A DNA stretch of 64,000 nt from Streptomyces panaciradicis (GCF_023516615.1 NZ_JAMGBF010000015.1:1-64000); one strand, 5' to 3'. Numbered from the stretch's first letter, positions 27,590 through 36,463 are shown. The notes: generated by a model not told the origin, from the sequence alone. Made by a program: numbers and translations.

Positions 27590-28959
27590 GCCTGCCGGGC
27601 GGGCTGCGCACCCGGCTGCGCCGGCTGCCCGTCGTGGCCCGGCTGGTGCTGGCCGTCGCCGTCACCATGTCCCTGGTTCTGACCGGGGCCGCCGGGCTGG
27701 TCTACTGGCGGGTCAGGACCGCCCTGGACCAGCAGCTCAACGACGACCTGACGACGTACCGGCACAGCCTCGACCAGGCGGTGCGCGCCGGGCAGGCGCT
27801 GCCGCCGGGCCCCAGCGGCAGCCTGCGGCAGATCCTCGACGCGCACGGCCGCGTCCTGCGCTCCAGCGACGCCCTGCCCCGCCGGCCCCTGCTCACCCCG
27901 GCCGAACTCGGCGCCGTCACACGGGGTGCCACCGTGCGGCGCGACGTCGGCTCGCTGCTGCCCATCACCTCCGGCACGCTGCGCCTGCAGGCCCGGCGGG
28001 TGACCGCGGGCAAAGAGCCCCGGATCGTGGTCGCCGCCGTGCGGCGCGGCCACCGCGACGAGGCGCTGCGCGAGCTCCTCGCCCAACTCGCCCTCGCCTC
28101 CGCCCTCACCCTGATCGCCGCCTCCTACGTCGGCTACCGCACCGCCCGGGCCGCCCTGCGCCCGGTGGAGCGCTACCGCGGCGGAGCCGCCACCCTCGCC
28201 GAGGGCGCCCAGAACCTGCGCCTGGACGTGCCGGCCGACCGCGACGACGAGATCACCCGGCTCGGCCACACCCTCAACCACATGCTCGACCGGCTCCAGG
28301 CGTCCGCGGAACGCGAGCGCCGGTTCGTCGCGGACGCCAGCCACGAACTGCGCACGCCACTGTCCCTGTTGCGGGCCGAGCTCGACGTGGCCCTGCACCG
28401 CCCCCGCTCGGCCGCCGAACTCACGGACACCCTGCGCTCGGTGGACACCGAGGTGCAGCGCCTGATCGACCTCTCCAACGCACTCCTCGATCTGGAGGAA
28501 CTCGGCGGCACCGCGCACGTCACCCGCACCCGCGTCCGGCTGGCCGACCTCGTCGACAGTGCGGTGGGCCCGCACCGGCGCACCGCGGAGCGGTCCGGGC
28601 GCCGCCTCGCCGTCGAGGTCGCCGACGCGGACGTCGAGGTGGACACCCGCTGGCTGCGCCCGGCCATCGGCAACCTGGTCGACAACGCCCTGCGCCACGG
28701 CCGCGGGACGGTCAACGTCACGGCCGGCGTCCGCCGGCGCAGGCTGCGGCTGTGCGTCACGGACGAGGGAGAGGGATTCGCGCCGGAGTTCCTGCCCCGG
28801 GCGTTCGACCGCTTCACCCGGGCCGAGGCCAGCCGCACCGGCGAGGGGTCGGGACTGGGGCTGGCCTTCGTGCGGGGGGTGGCCACCGCCCACGGCGGCA
28901 GCGCGTACGCCGAGAACACCGGCCGCGGGGGCGCGGCCGGCCTCGACGTGCCCTGCTGA
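27586..28959 (+). CDS. Membrane sensor histidine kinase
   Basis: 457 aa, GTG start overlapping the response regulator stop. Two transmembrane helices (about 17-42 and 165-183) flank an extracytoplasmic domain of about 120 residues. HAMP-like segment near 185-235, HisKA with phospho-acceptor His253 (ASHELRTP), then HATPase with N-box NLVDNALRHG and GEGSGLGLAFVR. Classic two-component pair. It converges on the haem-GAF kinase gene with a 24-bp gap. Confidence 0.93.
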   Translation: MSLPGGLRTRLRRLPVVARLVLAVAVTMSLVLTGAAGLVYWRVRTALDQQLNDDLTTYRHSLDQAVRAGQALPPGPSGSLRQILDAHGRVLRSSDALPRRPLLTPAELGAVTRGATVRRDVGSLLPITSGTLRLQARRVTAGKEPRIVVAAVRRGHRDEALRELLAQLALASALTLIAASYVGYRTARAALRPVERYRGGAATLAEGAQNLRLDVPADRDDEITRLGHTLNHMLDRLQASAERERRFVADASHELRTPLSLLRAELDVALHRPRSAAELTDTLRSVDTEVQRLIDLSNALLDLEELGGTAHVTRTRVRLADLVDSAVGPHRRTAERSGRRLAVEVADADVEVDTRWLRPAIGNLVDNALRHGRGTVNVTAGVRRRRLRLCVTDEGEGFAPEFLPRAFDRFTRAEASRTGEGSGLGLAFVRGVATAHGGSAYAENTGRGGAAGLDVPC

Positions 28960-28983
28960 GCCGTACCCGGCCTCAGACCCGGG

Positions 28984-30711
28984 TCACCGGTCCCCCACCG
29001 GCACCAGCCACACCAGCGTCGTACCGCCGCCCTCGGGGCAGTCCACCCGCAGGGAGCCGCCGAGCTGTTCGGCACGCTCGGCCATGTTGCGCAGCCCGCT
29101 GCGGCGGCCGCCGTCGGGGATGCCCCTGCCGTTGTCGGCGACGGTCAGCCGCACCTCGCGGCCGTCGGTCTCCAGGGCCACGTCCGCGCGCTGGGCGCCG
29201 GAGTGGCGGGCGATGTTGGTCAGCGCCTCGGAGAGCACGGCGATCACATGGTCGGCGGTCTCCTGCGGTACGTCCGTGTCGACCAGGCCCTCCATCCGCA
29301 CGCTGGGCGCGAAGCCGAGGACCGGGGTGGCCTCGCCCACCGACCGGACGACGCGGGCGCGCAGTCCGGTGCCCGCCCCGCCGTCGCGGGCGCGCAGACC
29401 GAAGATCGTCGACCTGATGATCTTGATGGTCTCGTCCAGGTCGTCGACCGCGCGGACCACGCGCTCGGCGGCCTCCTCGTGCTCGATGAAGCGGCCGGCG
29501 CTCTGCAGTGTCATACCGGTGGCGAACAGCCGCTGGATGGCCAGGTCGTGCAGGTCGCGGGCGATCCGGTCGCGGTCCTTGAGCACCGCGATCTCCTCCG
29601 CGTCGCGGCGGCGTTCGGCGAGCTCCATCGCGATGGCGGCCTGCGCGGCGAAGGACTGCAGGGGCTCGATCTCCGTGGCCGAGTACACCGGCCGCCCCTG
29701 CTTGCGCGCCAGCAGGACGACGCCGCGCGGTCCCTCCCCGCCGGTGCCGATGGGGACGGCCACGGCGGGGCCGAGTCCTTCGAAGCGCGGCGGCTCCGAG
29801 GAGATGCGCTGGTCGTGCGCGGCGTCGGAGCTGGTGACGGGGGCGGCGCCGGAGAAGGCCAGCCCCATCAGGCTGCGGTCCATGGGCAGCACGAGCCCGC
29901 GGTGGGCGTCGGCGTCCAGGCCGAAGGCGTACTCCACGGCCAGGGAGTCGGTGTCCTCCATCGGCAGCGCGACCGCCGCCAGGGCCGAGTCGGTGATCTC
30001 GCCGGCCCGCTCGGCGATCAGGCCGAGGACCTCGCTGCTCGGACCGCCCGACATCAGGCTGTGCGTGATCTCGGCGTTGGCCTGCAGCCACCGCTCGCGC
30101 AGCCGGGACTCCTCGTACAGACGGGCGTTGTCGATGGCGACGCCGGCCGCCACGGCCAGCGTCGACAGGACCGACTCGTCCTCCTCGTCGAACTGCGCCC
30201 CGCCGCGCTTCTCCGTCAGGTACAGGTTGCCGAAGACCTGCTCGCGCACCCGGATGGGCACGCCCAGGAAGGAGTTCATCGGCGGGTGGTGGGCGGGGAA
30301 GCCGTAGGAGGCGGGGTGCTCGGAGAGCTTCGCCAGCCGCAACGGCTCGGGGTGCCGGATGAGTTCCCCGAGGATGCCGTGCCCCTCGGGGTAGGGACCG
30401 ATTCTGGCGATCTCCTCCGGGCCGACGCCGACGGTGTGGAAGGCCGACAGCCGCTTGCCGTCCGGGCCGATGACCCCCAGTGCGGCGTACTCGGCGTCGA
30501 CCAGCACCGCGGCGGCCTCCACGATGCTGCGCAGCACCTGCTCCAGCTCCAGCTCCCGGCCGACCGAGAGCACCGCCTCCAGCAGGCTGTGCACCCGGTC
30601 GCGGGTGCCGCGAGCCGCGTCCAGCCGCGCCTGCAGCTCCTCCAGCAGCTCGTCGAGCCTGAGCTGGGGCAGCCGCACGCGAGCCTCCGCGGGCCCTTCG
30701 GAGCGTCCCAC
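28984..30711 (-). CDS. osdK: DevS/OsdK-like GAF-GAF sensor histidine kinase (predicted haem sensor)
   Basis: 575 aa, soluble. Two GAF domains (about 50-200 and 225-365), HisKA_3 with phospho-acceptor His388 (RDLHDLAIQRLF), and HATPase (SEALTNIARHSGAQ, DNGRGIP). The first GAF aligns without gaps to M. tuberculosis DevS around its haem site: the proximal His149 of DevS corresponds to His142 (FPAHHPPM) and the distal Tyr171 to Tyr164 (GNLYLTEK). It should therefore sense oxygen, NO or CO and phosphorylate the regulator at 31982-32674. The GAPDH gene lies between kinase and regulator. No clear box directly upstream. Confidence 0.9.
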   Translation of the reverse strand: MGRSEGPAEARVRLPQLRLDELLEELQARLDAARGTRDRVHSLLEAVLSVGRELELEQVLRSIVEAAAVLVDAEYAALGVIGPDGKRLSAFHTVGVGPEEIARIGPYPEGHGILGELIRHPEPLRLAKLSEHPASYGFPAHHPPMNSFLGVPIRVREQVFGNLYLTEKRGGAQFDEEDESVLSTLAVAAGVAIDNARLYEESRLRERWLQANAEITHSLMSGGPSSEVLGLIAERAGEITDSALAAVALPMEDTDSLAVEYAFGLDADAHRGLVLPMDRSLMGLAFSGAAPVTSSDAAHDQRISSEPPRFEGLGPAVAVPIGTGGEGPRGVVLLARKQGRPVYSATEIEPLQSFAAQAAIAMELAERRRDAEEIAVLKDRDRIARDLHDLAIQRLFATGMTLQSAGRFIEHEEAAERVVRAVDDLDETIKIIRSTIFGLRARDGGAGTGLRARVVRSVGEATPVLGFAPSVRMEGLVDTDVPQETADHVIAVLSEALTNIARHSGAQRADVALETDGREVRLTVADNGRGIPDGGRRSGLRNMAERAEQLGGSLRVDCPEGGGTTLVWLVPVGDR

Positions 30712-30829
30712 CCGTGATCCTCCACATCCCCTTGCCGTCGCCGACCGGCCTCGGCCTCATGTGCCACCGTAACGGTCTTGACGAGGGGACGATACGGGAT
30801 CTCGGGTGGGAGGGAACGCTTCGGACCGG

Positions 30830-31858
30830 TCAGCTCCGCGGCAGCCCGGCGATCACGTGCTCGGTGAGGTCCAGCAGCCGGTTGGTGTAGCCCCATTCGT
30901 TGTCGTACCAGCCGAAGACCTTGACGAGTTCGCCGTGCGCCTGGGTCAGCGGGGCGTCCAGGACGCAGGAGGCCGGGTCGCCCACGATGTCGCGGGAGAC
31001 GATCGGTGCGTCGGAGACCCGGAGGACGCCCTTCAGCGGTCCGTCGGCGGCCTCGCGGTAGGCGGCGTTGATCTCCTCCGCGCTCACCGCCCGGTCCAGG
31101 ACGATGCTCAGGTCGGTCAGCGAGCCGTCCTCGACGGGCACGCGGACGGCGATGCCGTCCAGGGTGCCGGCCAGCTCCGGCAGGACCAGGCCGACGGCGC
31201 GGGCGGCGCCGGTGGAGGTGGGGATGATGTTGACGGCGGCGCTGCGGCCGCGGCGCAGGTCCTTGTGCGGGCCGTCCAGGACGACCTGGTCGTTGGTGTA
31301 GCCGTGGATGGTCGTCATCAGGCCCTTGACGACGCCGAAGTGCTCGTCGAGGACCTTGACCATGGGGGCCACGCAGTTGGTGGTGCAGGAGGCGTTCGAG
31401 ATCACGTGGTGGTTCGCGGGGTCGTACGTCCCCTCGTTGACGCCCATCACCACGGTCGCGTCGACGTCCTTGCCCGGTACCGACAGCAGCACCTTGCGCG
31501 CTCCGGCCGTCAGGTGCGCCCCGGCCGTCTCGCGGGTGCGGAAGCGGCCGGTGGACTCGATGACGACGTCCACGCCCATCTCGCCCCAGGCCAGCGCCGC
31601 AGGGTCGCGCTCGGCGGTGACCGCGATGCGGTGCCCGTCGACCGTGATCGAGGTGTCGTCGTGCTCGACGGTGCGGCCGATCCGGCCGTACGTCGAGTCG
31701 AAGGCCAGCAGGTGGGCCAGCGTGGCCGGCGAGGTGATGTCGTTGATCCCGACGACCTCGATCCCCGTGCCGCTGCCGGCCGCGGCGCGCTCCAGCACGC
31801 AGCGCAGGTAGTTGCGGCCGATGCGGCCGAAGCCGTTGATGCCCACACGCACGTTCAT
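30830..31858 (-). CDS. gap: Glyceraldehyde-3-phosphate dehydrogenase
   Basis: 342 aa from ATG 31856-31858 (GAGGAGGGAC site). NAD-binding GINGFGRIGRNYLR at residues 6-19, active-site SNASCTTNC, and C-terminal WYDNEWGYTNRLLDL, so a full, apparently active enzyme. It converts glyceraldehyde-3-phosphate to 1,3-bisphosphoglycerate. Its place between osdK- and osdR-like genes and a 9/10 box 96 bp upstream suggest an extra copy for hypoxia rather than the housekeeping one. Cofactor preference was not determined. Confidence 0.94.
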   Translation of the reverse strand: MNVRVGINGFGRIGRNYLRCVLERAAAGSGTGIEVVGINDITSPATLAHLLAFDSTYGRIGRTVEHDDTSITVDGHRIAVTAERDPAALAWGEMGVDVVIESTGRFRTRETAGAHLTAGARKVLLSVPGKDVDATVVMGVNEGTYDPANHHVISNASCTTNCVAPMVKVLDEHFGVVKGLMTTIHGYTNDQVVLDGPHKDLRRGRSAAVNIIPTSTGAARAVGLVLPELAGTLDGIAVRVPVEDGSLTDLSIVLDRAVSAEEINAAYREAADGPLKGVLRVSDAPIVSRDIVGDPASCVLDAPLTQAHGELVKVFGWYDNEWGYTNRLLDLTEHVIAGLPRS

Positions 31859-31954
31859 GTCCGTCCCTCCTCGGGTGCCCGGTGGTGTCCGGGCTGCACT
31901 GCCAGCCTGCGGGAGGCGGACCGGGTCCGGCATGGGCCGTCCGGGGGCGCCCTG

Positions 31955-31968
31955 GGGCCGACCGGACC
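31955..31968. promoter_or_regulatory. OsdR/DevR-type box upstream of gap
   Basis: GGGCCGACCGGACC (9/10), 96 bp before the GAPDH start. With a one-base shift it also reads as GGGCC-N5-GACCC, so spacing is ambiguous. Confidence 0.45.
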
Positions 31969-31981
31969 CCGCTCGGCCGGG

Positions 31982-32674
31982 TCAGTGGCCCTGCTGCCGC
32001 AGCCGGTCCTGGGCCTGCGTGGCGATGACGGCCGCCTGGATGCGCCGCTCCACGCCCAGCTTGGCCAACAGCCGGGAGATGTGGTTCTTCACCGTCTTCT
32101 CGGCCAGGAAGAGCCGCTGGCCGATCTGCCGGTTGGTCAGTCCCTCCCCGATCAGCGCGAGGATCTCCCGCTCGCGGTCGGTCAGCCCGGGCAGCGCGTC
32201 CGGTTCCTCCTCCTGGCGCTGGTCGTGGCGCAGCCGCGCCATGAGCCGCGTGGTGGCGCTGGGGTCGAGCAGGGACTGCCCCGAGGCGACGGTGCGTACG
32301 GCCGACACCAGGTCGGAGCCCTGGATCTGCTTGAGCACGTATCCGGAAGCGCCCGCCATGATGGAGTCCAGGAGGGCCTCCTCGTCGTCGAACGAGGTCA
32401 GCATCAGGCAGCTCAACTCGGGCATGCGCGAACGCAGTTCGCGGCAGACGCTGACGCCGTCGCCGTCGGGCAGGCGCACGTCGAGGACCGCCACGTCGGG
32501 TCGGAGCGCGGGGACGCGGACCAGGGCCTGTTCGGCGGTGGCCGCCTCGCCGACCACGGAGATGTCCGGCTCGTCGTTGAGCAGGTCGTGCACCCCGCGT
32601 CGTACCACCTCGTGGTCGTCCAGCAGGAAGACCCGGATCGGCTCTTCGGGTCCTGGCCGCCGGCTGTCCGCCAT
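31982..32674 (-). CDS. osdR: DevR/OsdR-like NarL-family response regulator
   Basis: 230 aa from ATG 32672-32674 (GAGGAG site). Receiver with phospho-acceptor Asp65 ([10 protein letters not shown]) and Lys in YVLKQIQG; LuxR-type helix-turn-helix near 165-225 ([37 protein letters not shown]). The recognition segment closely resembles mycobacterial DevR/DosR. It is the best candidate to bind the boxes in this window. A perfect box 107 bp upstream implies autoregulation. Confidence 0.92.
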   Translation of the reverse strand: MADSRRPGPEEPIRVFLLDDHEVVRRGVHDLLNDEPDISVVGEAATAEQALVRVPALRPDVAVLDVRLPDGDGVSVCRELRSRMPELSCLMLTSFDDEEALLDSIMAGASGYVLKQIQGSDLVSAVRTVASGQSLLDPSATTRLMARLRHDQRQEEEPDALPGLTDREREILALIGEGLTNRQIGQRLFLAEKTVKNHISRLLAKLGVERRIQAAVIATQAQDRLRQQGH

Positions 32675-32781
32675 CAGATGCTCCTCGCCGTGTCTGTCGT
32701 GTTCCGCCGCACCGCATTCCGCGCGCGTGGGCGAAAGCGGTTCCATCCCTAGATCCTTCTCGCCCAGGAGTCCGGTGGCCA

Positions 32782-32795
32782 GGGCCGGTCGGCCC
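32782..32795. promoter_or_regulatory. OsdR/DevR-type box upstream of osdR-like gene
   Basis: GGGCCGGTCGGCCC, 10/10, in CAGGGCCGGTCGGCCCTG, an 18-bp arm-symmetric repeat. 107 bp before the regulator's own start, 169 bp before the divergent HPF-like gene. Confidence 0.8.
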
Positions 32796-32864
32796 TGATT
32801 CCCGCCCCTTCCGCGTGCCGCTCGGGTACCCCGCGGCCACCCCGCGTGCACCTGGGCCGCGTCG

Positions 32865-32878
32865 AGGACCCACGGCCC
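32865..32878. promoter_or_regulatory. OsdR/DevR-type box upstream of HPF-like gene
   Basis: AGGACCCACGGCCC (9/10), 86 bp before the HPF-like start. Confidence 0.55.
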
Positions 32879-32964
32879 CGTTCGTGGGCCGGGCGGCCCC
32901 TGGGGCGCGGCGGGCGCCGGAGGGAGTCTGGAACTGCTCACAGACGATCAAAGGGGTGGAGCAC

Positions 32965-33363
32965 ATGACTCCCAGGGACACCGGCACCGAGGCCGCCACT
33001 GCCTTCGCCGTACGCGTACGGGCCGAGGGCGACGTGGACGAGGCGGCCGTGGCCTACGTCCGGACCAAGGTGGCCGCGGCGCTGGACCGGCCGGGCCTGC
33101 CCGCAGTCGACGGAGAGGTGCGGGTCGCCAAGGCGGCCGCCCACCATGTCGAACAGCCCTGGTCCGCGGGCGCGGAGATCCGTGTGGGCGGCGAGCTGCT
33201 CGTCGTCCACGCCAGCGAGGCGAGCGCCCATGAACTCGCCGACCGGTTGCAGAACCGCCTGCGCACCCGGCTGGACCGGCTCGCCGACCGCTGGGACAGC
33301 ACCCGGCGCACGGCCACCCCGCCGCCGTGGCGAGGCGGCCCGGGTCAGGAGCGAGAAGGCTAG
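32965..33363 (+). CDS. Short HPF/RaiA-like ribosome hibernation factor (predicted)
   Basis: 132 aa after AAGGGGTGGAG. The predicted order beta-alpha-beta-beta-beta-alpha fits the S30AE (RaiA/HPF) domain: an amphipathic helix DEAAVAYVRTKVAAALD, strands around EVRVAKA and AEIRVGGELLVVHAS, and a long helix AHELADRLQNRLRTRLDRL. It lacks the C-terminal dimerisation domain of long HPF. Homologs block translation in stationary phase. Match is by pattern rather than strong identity. Upstream box fits dormancy induction; the CBS-BON gene follows 62 bp later. Confidence 0.65.
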   Translation: MTPRDTGTEAATAFAVRVRAEGDVDEAAVAYVRTKVAAALDRPGLPAVDGEVRVAKAAAHHVEQPWSAGAEIRVGGELLVVHASEASAHELADRLQNRLRTRLDRLADRWDSTRRTATPPPWRGGPGQEREG

Positions 33364-33425
33364 AACGTCCTCGGCGGGCAGGGCTCTCCCTGCCCGCCAC
33401 CCGCCCGAACCGGGGAGAAGGCGCT

Positions 33426-34028
33426 GTGGAACAGCACATCATCGGCGAGGTGATGACCAGTGAGGTCGTGCTCGCCCACCGCACGACGCCCATCCAGGAG
33501 CTGGTGGGGCTGCTGGACCGGCACCGCATCAGCGGGCTGCCGGTCGTCGACCACGACGACAAGGTCCTCGGCGTGGTGTCGGGCACCGATCTGACGCGCG
33601 CGGGGACCGGCACCCTGACCGCCGGGGACCTGATGTCCACTCCCGCGGTCACCGTCCACCCCGAGCAGGCCGTCTCGGACGCCGCGCGGGTGATGGAGCG
33701 GCACGGCATCGAGCGGCTGCCCGTGGTCGACGAGGAGGACCGGCTGATCGGCATCGCCACCCGGCGCGATCTGCTGCGGGTCTTCGCGCGCACCGACGCG
33801 ACGATCCGCCGCGAGGTCGTGGAGGGGATCGTGGTCGGCGTGCTGGGCCTGCCGCCGGAGGCCGTCGACGTCACCGTCGGGGACGGCATGGTCACGTTGA
33901 CCGGCCGGGTGCCCCGGAGCAGCGACCTGGCGTCGGCCGTCCGCTCGGCGTGGAAGATCGAGGGCGTCGTCGGCGTCGTCAACGGCCTCACCTACGGGGA
34001 CGAGGACGCGGGGACGCGTGCGGGCTGA
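33426..34028 (+). CDS. CBS-pair and BON domain protein
   Basis: 200 aa from GTG 33426 (GGGGAGAAGG site). CBS1 near 5-60 (ISGLPVVDHDDKVLGVVSG), CBS2 near 68-125 (IERLPVVDEEDRLIGIATRRDL), BON near 130-190 (VTVGDGMVTLTGRVPR). Same architecture as the protein at 5622-6401 but with a shorter linker. Mycobacterial hypoxic response protein Hrp1 is a CBS-pair protein of the DosR regulon, which fits the setting. 62 bp downstream of the HPF-like gene and probably co-transcribed from its box. Confidence 0.87.
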   Translation: MEQHIIGEVMTSEVVLAHRTTPIQELVGLLDRHRISGLPVVDHDDKVLGVVSGTDLTRAGTGTLTAGDLMSTPAVTVHPEQAVSDAARVMERHGIERLPVVDEEDRLIGIATRRDLLRVFARTDATIRREVVEGIVVGVLGLPPEAVDVTVGDGMVTLTGRVPRSSDLASAVRSAWKIEGVVGVVNGLTYGDEDAGTRAG

Positions 34029-34079
34029 CCAGGGCGGGTGTCCCGCACCGGTGTGAAGGGTCCACCGGGGCCGGGACAG

Positions 34080-34093
34080 GGCCCGAACGGCCC
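34080..34093. promoter_or_regulatory. OsdR/DevR-type box upstream of PPOX-fold gene
   Basis: GGCCCGAACGGCCC (9/10), 108 bp before the start at 34202. Confidence 0.6.
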
Positions 34094-34201
34094 TAGCGAC
34101 CGGTGGCCCGGACCGGTTTCCATGGCGCGATCGGACACCGCCGCCTCACGCGGCGGGGGACGACTCTCCGAGCGAACCACGAGAACCTACGGAAACCGCC
34201 C

Positions 34202-34654
34202 ATGGCCCTGGACCAAGCCCAGCCGGTTCCCACGGAACCCCGCCAGAGCATCGCGCTCGACAGCGCGGAGGCACTGCGGCTGCTGGGCAGTGTCTCGTAC
34301 GGCCGGATCGTCTTCACGCAGCACGCGCTGCCGACGGTCCGCCCCGTCAACCACGTCCTCGACGACGGCGACATCGTCATCCGCACGCACGAGCGCGCGG
34401 CCCTGACCTCCCGTACCCGGCAGGCCGACGGGCAGGGCGTGGTGGTCGCCTACGAGGCCGACGTCATCGATCCGGACACCCACCTGGGCTGGAGCGTGGT
34501 GGTGACGGGCTACGCCCATCTGGTCACCGACCCGCAGCAGCTGGCCCGCTACCAGGAGCTGCTGCGTCCCTGGGTCGGCCGTGCGATGGACTACGCGGTG
34601 CGCATCCGCCCCGACCTGGTGACGGGGATCCGGCTGGCCCCCGCCGACGCCTGA
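34202..34654 (+). CDS. Pyridoxamine 5'-phosphate oxidase-fold protein
   Basis: 150 aa, split-barrel flavin-binding fold: LLGSVSYGRIVF near 32-43, LPTVRPVNHVLDDGDIVIRT, LGWSVVVTGYAHLVTD and VRIRPDLVTGIR. The pattern matches actinobacterial PPOX-family proteins such as Rv2004c-neighbourhood and DosR-linked nitroreductase-like proteins; possible F420 or FMN binding, substrate unknown. Two paralogs are at 37597-38043 and 38172-38852. Ribosome site is weak. Box upstream. Confidence 0.85.
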   Translation: MALDQAQPVPTEPRQSIALDSAEALRLLGSVSYGRIVFTQHALPTVRPVNHVLDDGDIVIRTHERAALTSRTRQADGQGVVVAYEADVIDPDTHLGWSVVVTGYAHLVTDPQQLARYQELLRPWVGRAMDYAVRIRPDLVTGIRLAPADA

Positions 34655-34682
34655 GCCGGCGCGGCGGGGGCGCCGCCCGCGG

Positions 34683-35552
34683 TCAGCCGTGCGGTACGAC
34701 GGCGACCGGGGCGACCGCGTGGCGGACCACCTCCTGCGTCACGGGACCGACGGAGCCGACCGCCGTGGCGTGGCTGCCGCGGTGGCCGACGACGACCAGG
34801 GCTGCGTTCCGCGAGGCGTCCACCAGATGCGGCCCCGCCCCTCCGACGACCGCCTCGCCGGTGACCTCGACCGTGGGGTACTTCTCCCGCCACGGCCGCA
34901 GCAGGGCGTCCAGGACCTCTCGTTCGTCCGTGCCGGCGGACAGCACGTCGGGGTAGGCCGGGAGCCGCCAGCCGTGGACGATCCGCAGGGCGGCCCCACG
35001 GCGGGAGGCGGCCTCGAAGGCGAAGCCGAGGAGGGCGTCGTCGGCCTGGTCGTGCAGTTCCAGGCCGAGCACCACGGCGCCCTCCACGGCGCCCGCCTGG
35101 TCCCGCGCCGGCTGCTCCCCCGTGCCGTCGTCGGCGCGTACGAGCACGACGGGCCGTTCCGCCCGGGCCAGTACGGCCGAGGCGACGGAGCCGAGCAGAT
35201 GGCCGGCGGCCCGGCCCAGTCCGCGGGAGCCGAGCACGAGCAGCTCGGCGTCGCCGGCCGCTTCCAGCAGGGCCGCCGCGGGGCGCCCTTCGAGTCGGTC
35301 CGTGGTGACGTGCAGGCCCGGGTGACGGTGCGTCAGCGTGGCGCGGACCTCCCGCAGCATGCGCTCGGCCCGGTCCTCGCCGGGTGCCGGCACGGTCTCG
35401 CCCGCGAACGGCCGGTAGGCGGAGGGCTGTTGGTCCCCGGCGTACACGGCGCGCAGCGCGGCGGGCCACAACAGGGCTTCCCGGGCGGCCCATTCGGCGG
35501 CCGCGAGGCTTTCGGGCGAGCCGTCCAGGCCGACGGTGAGGGTTCGGGACAT
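34683..35552 (-). CDS. Tandem-domain universal stress protein
   Basis: 289 aa from ATG 35550-35552, after AAGAAGGAGG. Two Usp domains; domain 1 carries an intact ATP loop (GSRGLGRAAGHLLGSVAS), domain 2 a degenerate one (GHRGSHATAVGSVGPVTQ). Likely cytoplasmic nucleotide-binding stress protein. Converges with the PPOX gene (28-bp gap). A 9/10 box lies 58 bp upstream, and a strong terminator separates it from doxX. Confidence 0.9.
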   Translation of the reverse strand: MSRTLTVGLDGSPESLAAAEWAAREALLWPAALRAVYAGDQQPSAYRPFAGETVPAPGEDRAERMLREVRATLTHRHPGLHVTTDRLEGRPAAALLEAAGDAELLVLGSRGLGRAAGHLLGSVASAVLARAERPVVLVRADDGTGEQPARDQAGAVEGAVVLGLELHDQADDALLGFAFEAASRRGAALRIVHGWRLPAYPDVLSAGTDEREVLDALLRPWREKYPTVEVTGEAVVGGAGPHLVDASRNAALVVVGHRGSHATAVGSVGPVTQEVVRHAVAPVAVVPHG

Positions 35553-35610
35553 GGTGTGCGGCCTCCTTCTTGTCAGGACCACTCTCGTCGGCGGCGGCCC
35601 GTGGCGGGAA

Positions 35611-35624
35611 GGTCCACAGGTCCC
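35611..35624. promoter_or_regulatory. OsdR/DevR-type box upstream of stress protein
   Basis: GGTCCACAGGTCCC (9/10), 58 bp before the stress protein start at 35552. Confidence 0.5.
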
Positions 35625-35661
35625 TGTCCGGTACCGATCGGTCCCGCCCCCGGCACGCCGA

Positions 35662-35711
35662 AGGGGCGCCGCCGCTGCGGGAATTCGGATCCCCTCAGCG
35701 GCGGCGCCCCT
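35662..35711 (-). terminator. Hairpin terminator after doxX gene
   Basis: A 16-bp perfect stem (35662-35677 with 35696-35711) and an 18-nt loop, 22 bp past the doxX stop; the strongest hairpin found in the window. Confidence 0.82.
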
Positions 35712-35732
35712 GGCCCGGTGTGCACCGAGCGG

Positions 35733-36353
35733 TCAGAGCAGCCAGCGGTTACGGCTGACGAAGGGCAGCCGCGCCCACAGCTTGCCGAGCCCCCAGGTGG
35801 CGCCGGCGCCGACGACCGCCAGGGCGATCATCACGACGGCGTAGATGACGTGGTAGTCGACGAACGGGTTGGTCGACATGCTCGGCGCCCCGTTCGAGAG
35901 GTGCTTGGCCGGCGGCCATTCGGCCATCCACATCAGAGCCATCATCAGCGTGCCCGCGACGGCCGCGAGGCGCAGTGCCACGCCCGACATCAGCGCGAGG
36001 CCGATGCCCAGCAGGCCGAGCATGAACAGCCAGTCGGCCCAGCCGGCGCCGGCCCAGTCGTGGAACGTCGACTCCATCGGTCCGGCCGCCACCGAGCTCA
36101 GGAAGCCCTTGGTGGGCGAGCCGCCGTCGATCCAGCCCTTGCCGGACGGGGTCGCGTAGCCGAAGCCGAACGTCTTGTCGAGGAAGGCCCACAGGAAGAC
36201 GAACCCGGTCAGCAGGCGCAGTCCGGCGAGGACGTGCGCGCCGGTCACGGCCGCCGCCGCCGTGGTGTCCGTGGTGCGGGGGGCCGTTCCGGTCCGGCGC
36301 AGAGACGGGAAGTGGAATCCCTGGTGACGCTGCGGGTGATCGTGCACTGCCAT
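35733..36353 (-). CDS. DoxX family membrane protein
   Basis: 206 aa from ATG 36351-36353; GAGGGG sits 9 nt before it, while an ATG at 36362 would be directly adjacent to the site. Four transmembrane helices typical of DoxX/DoxD (LRLLTGFVFLWAFLDK, WLFMLGLLGIGLALM, LAAVAGTLMMALMWMAEW, VIYAVVMIALAVVGAG). DoxX proteins act in quinone-linked electron transfer or thiol redox protection; specific role unknown. Separate unit with its own 9/10 box 110 bp upstream. Confidence 0.87.
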   Translation of the reverse strand: MAVHDHPQRHQGFHFPSLRRTGTAPRTTDTTAAAAVTGAHVLAGLRLLTGFVFLWAFLDKTFGFGYATPSGKGWIDGGSPTKGFLSSVAAGPMESTFHDWAGAGWADWLFMLGLLGIGLALMSGVALRLAAVAGTLMMALMWMAEWPPAKHLSNGAPSMSTNPFVDYHVIYAVVMIALAVVGAGATWGLGKLWARLPFVSRNRWLL

Positions 36354-36463
36354 GATCTTCATCCCCTCGAAGGAGTCTCACGAGGGCTTTCCAAGCCCTC
36401 GTCACGTTCTCGAATATCCCGCTCTCGCGACGGTCGTCGCATGGGCTGCAGGGCCCGCTCGCC

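Noticed and set aside
30712..30829. Search for an operator in front of the osdK-like gene
   Set aside because: No match of 9/10 or better; the gene may be read through from gap or have its own promoter.
35636..35645. ACCGATCGGT palindrome next to the box at 35611
   Set aside because: Short, does not match the operator spacing, and such short palindromes are common at this GC.
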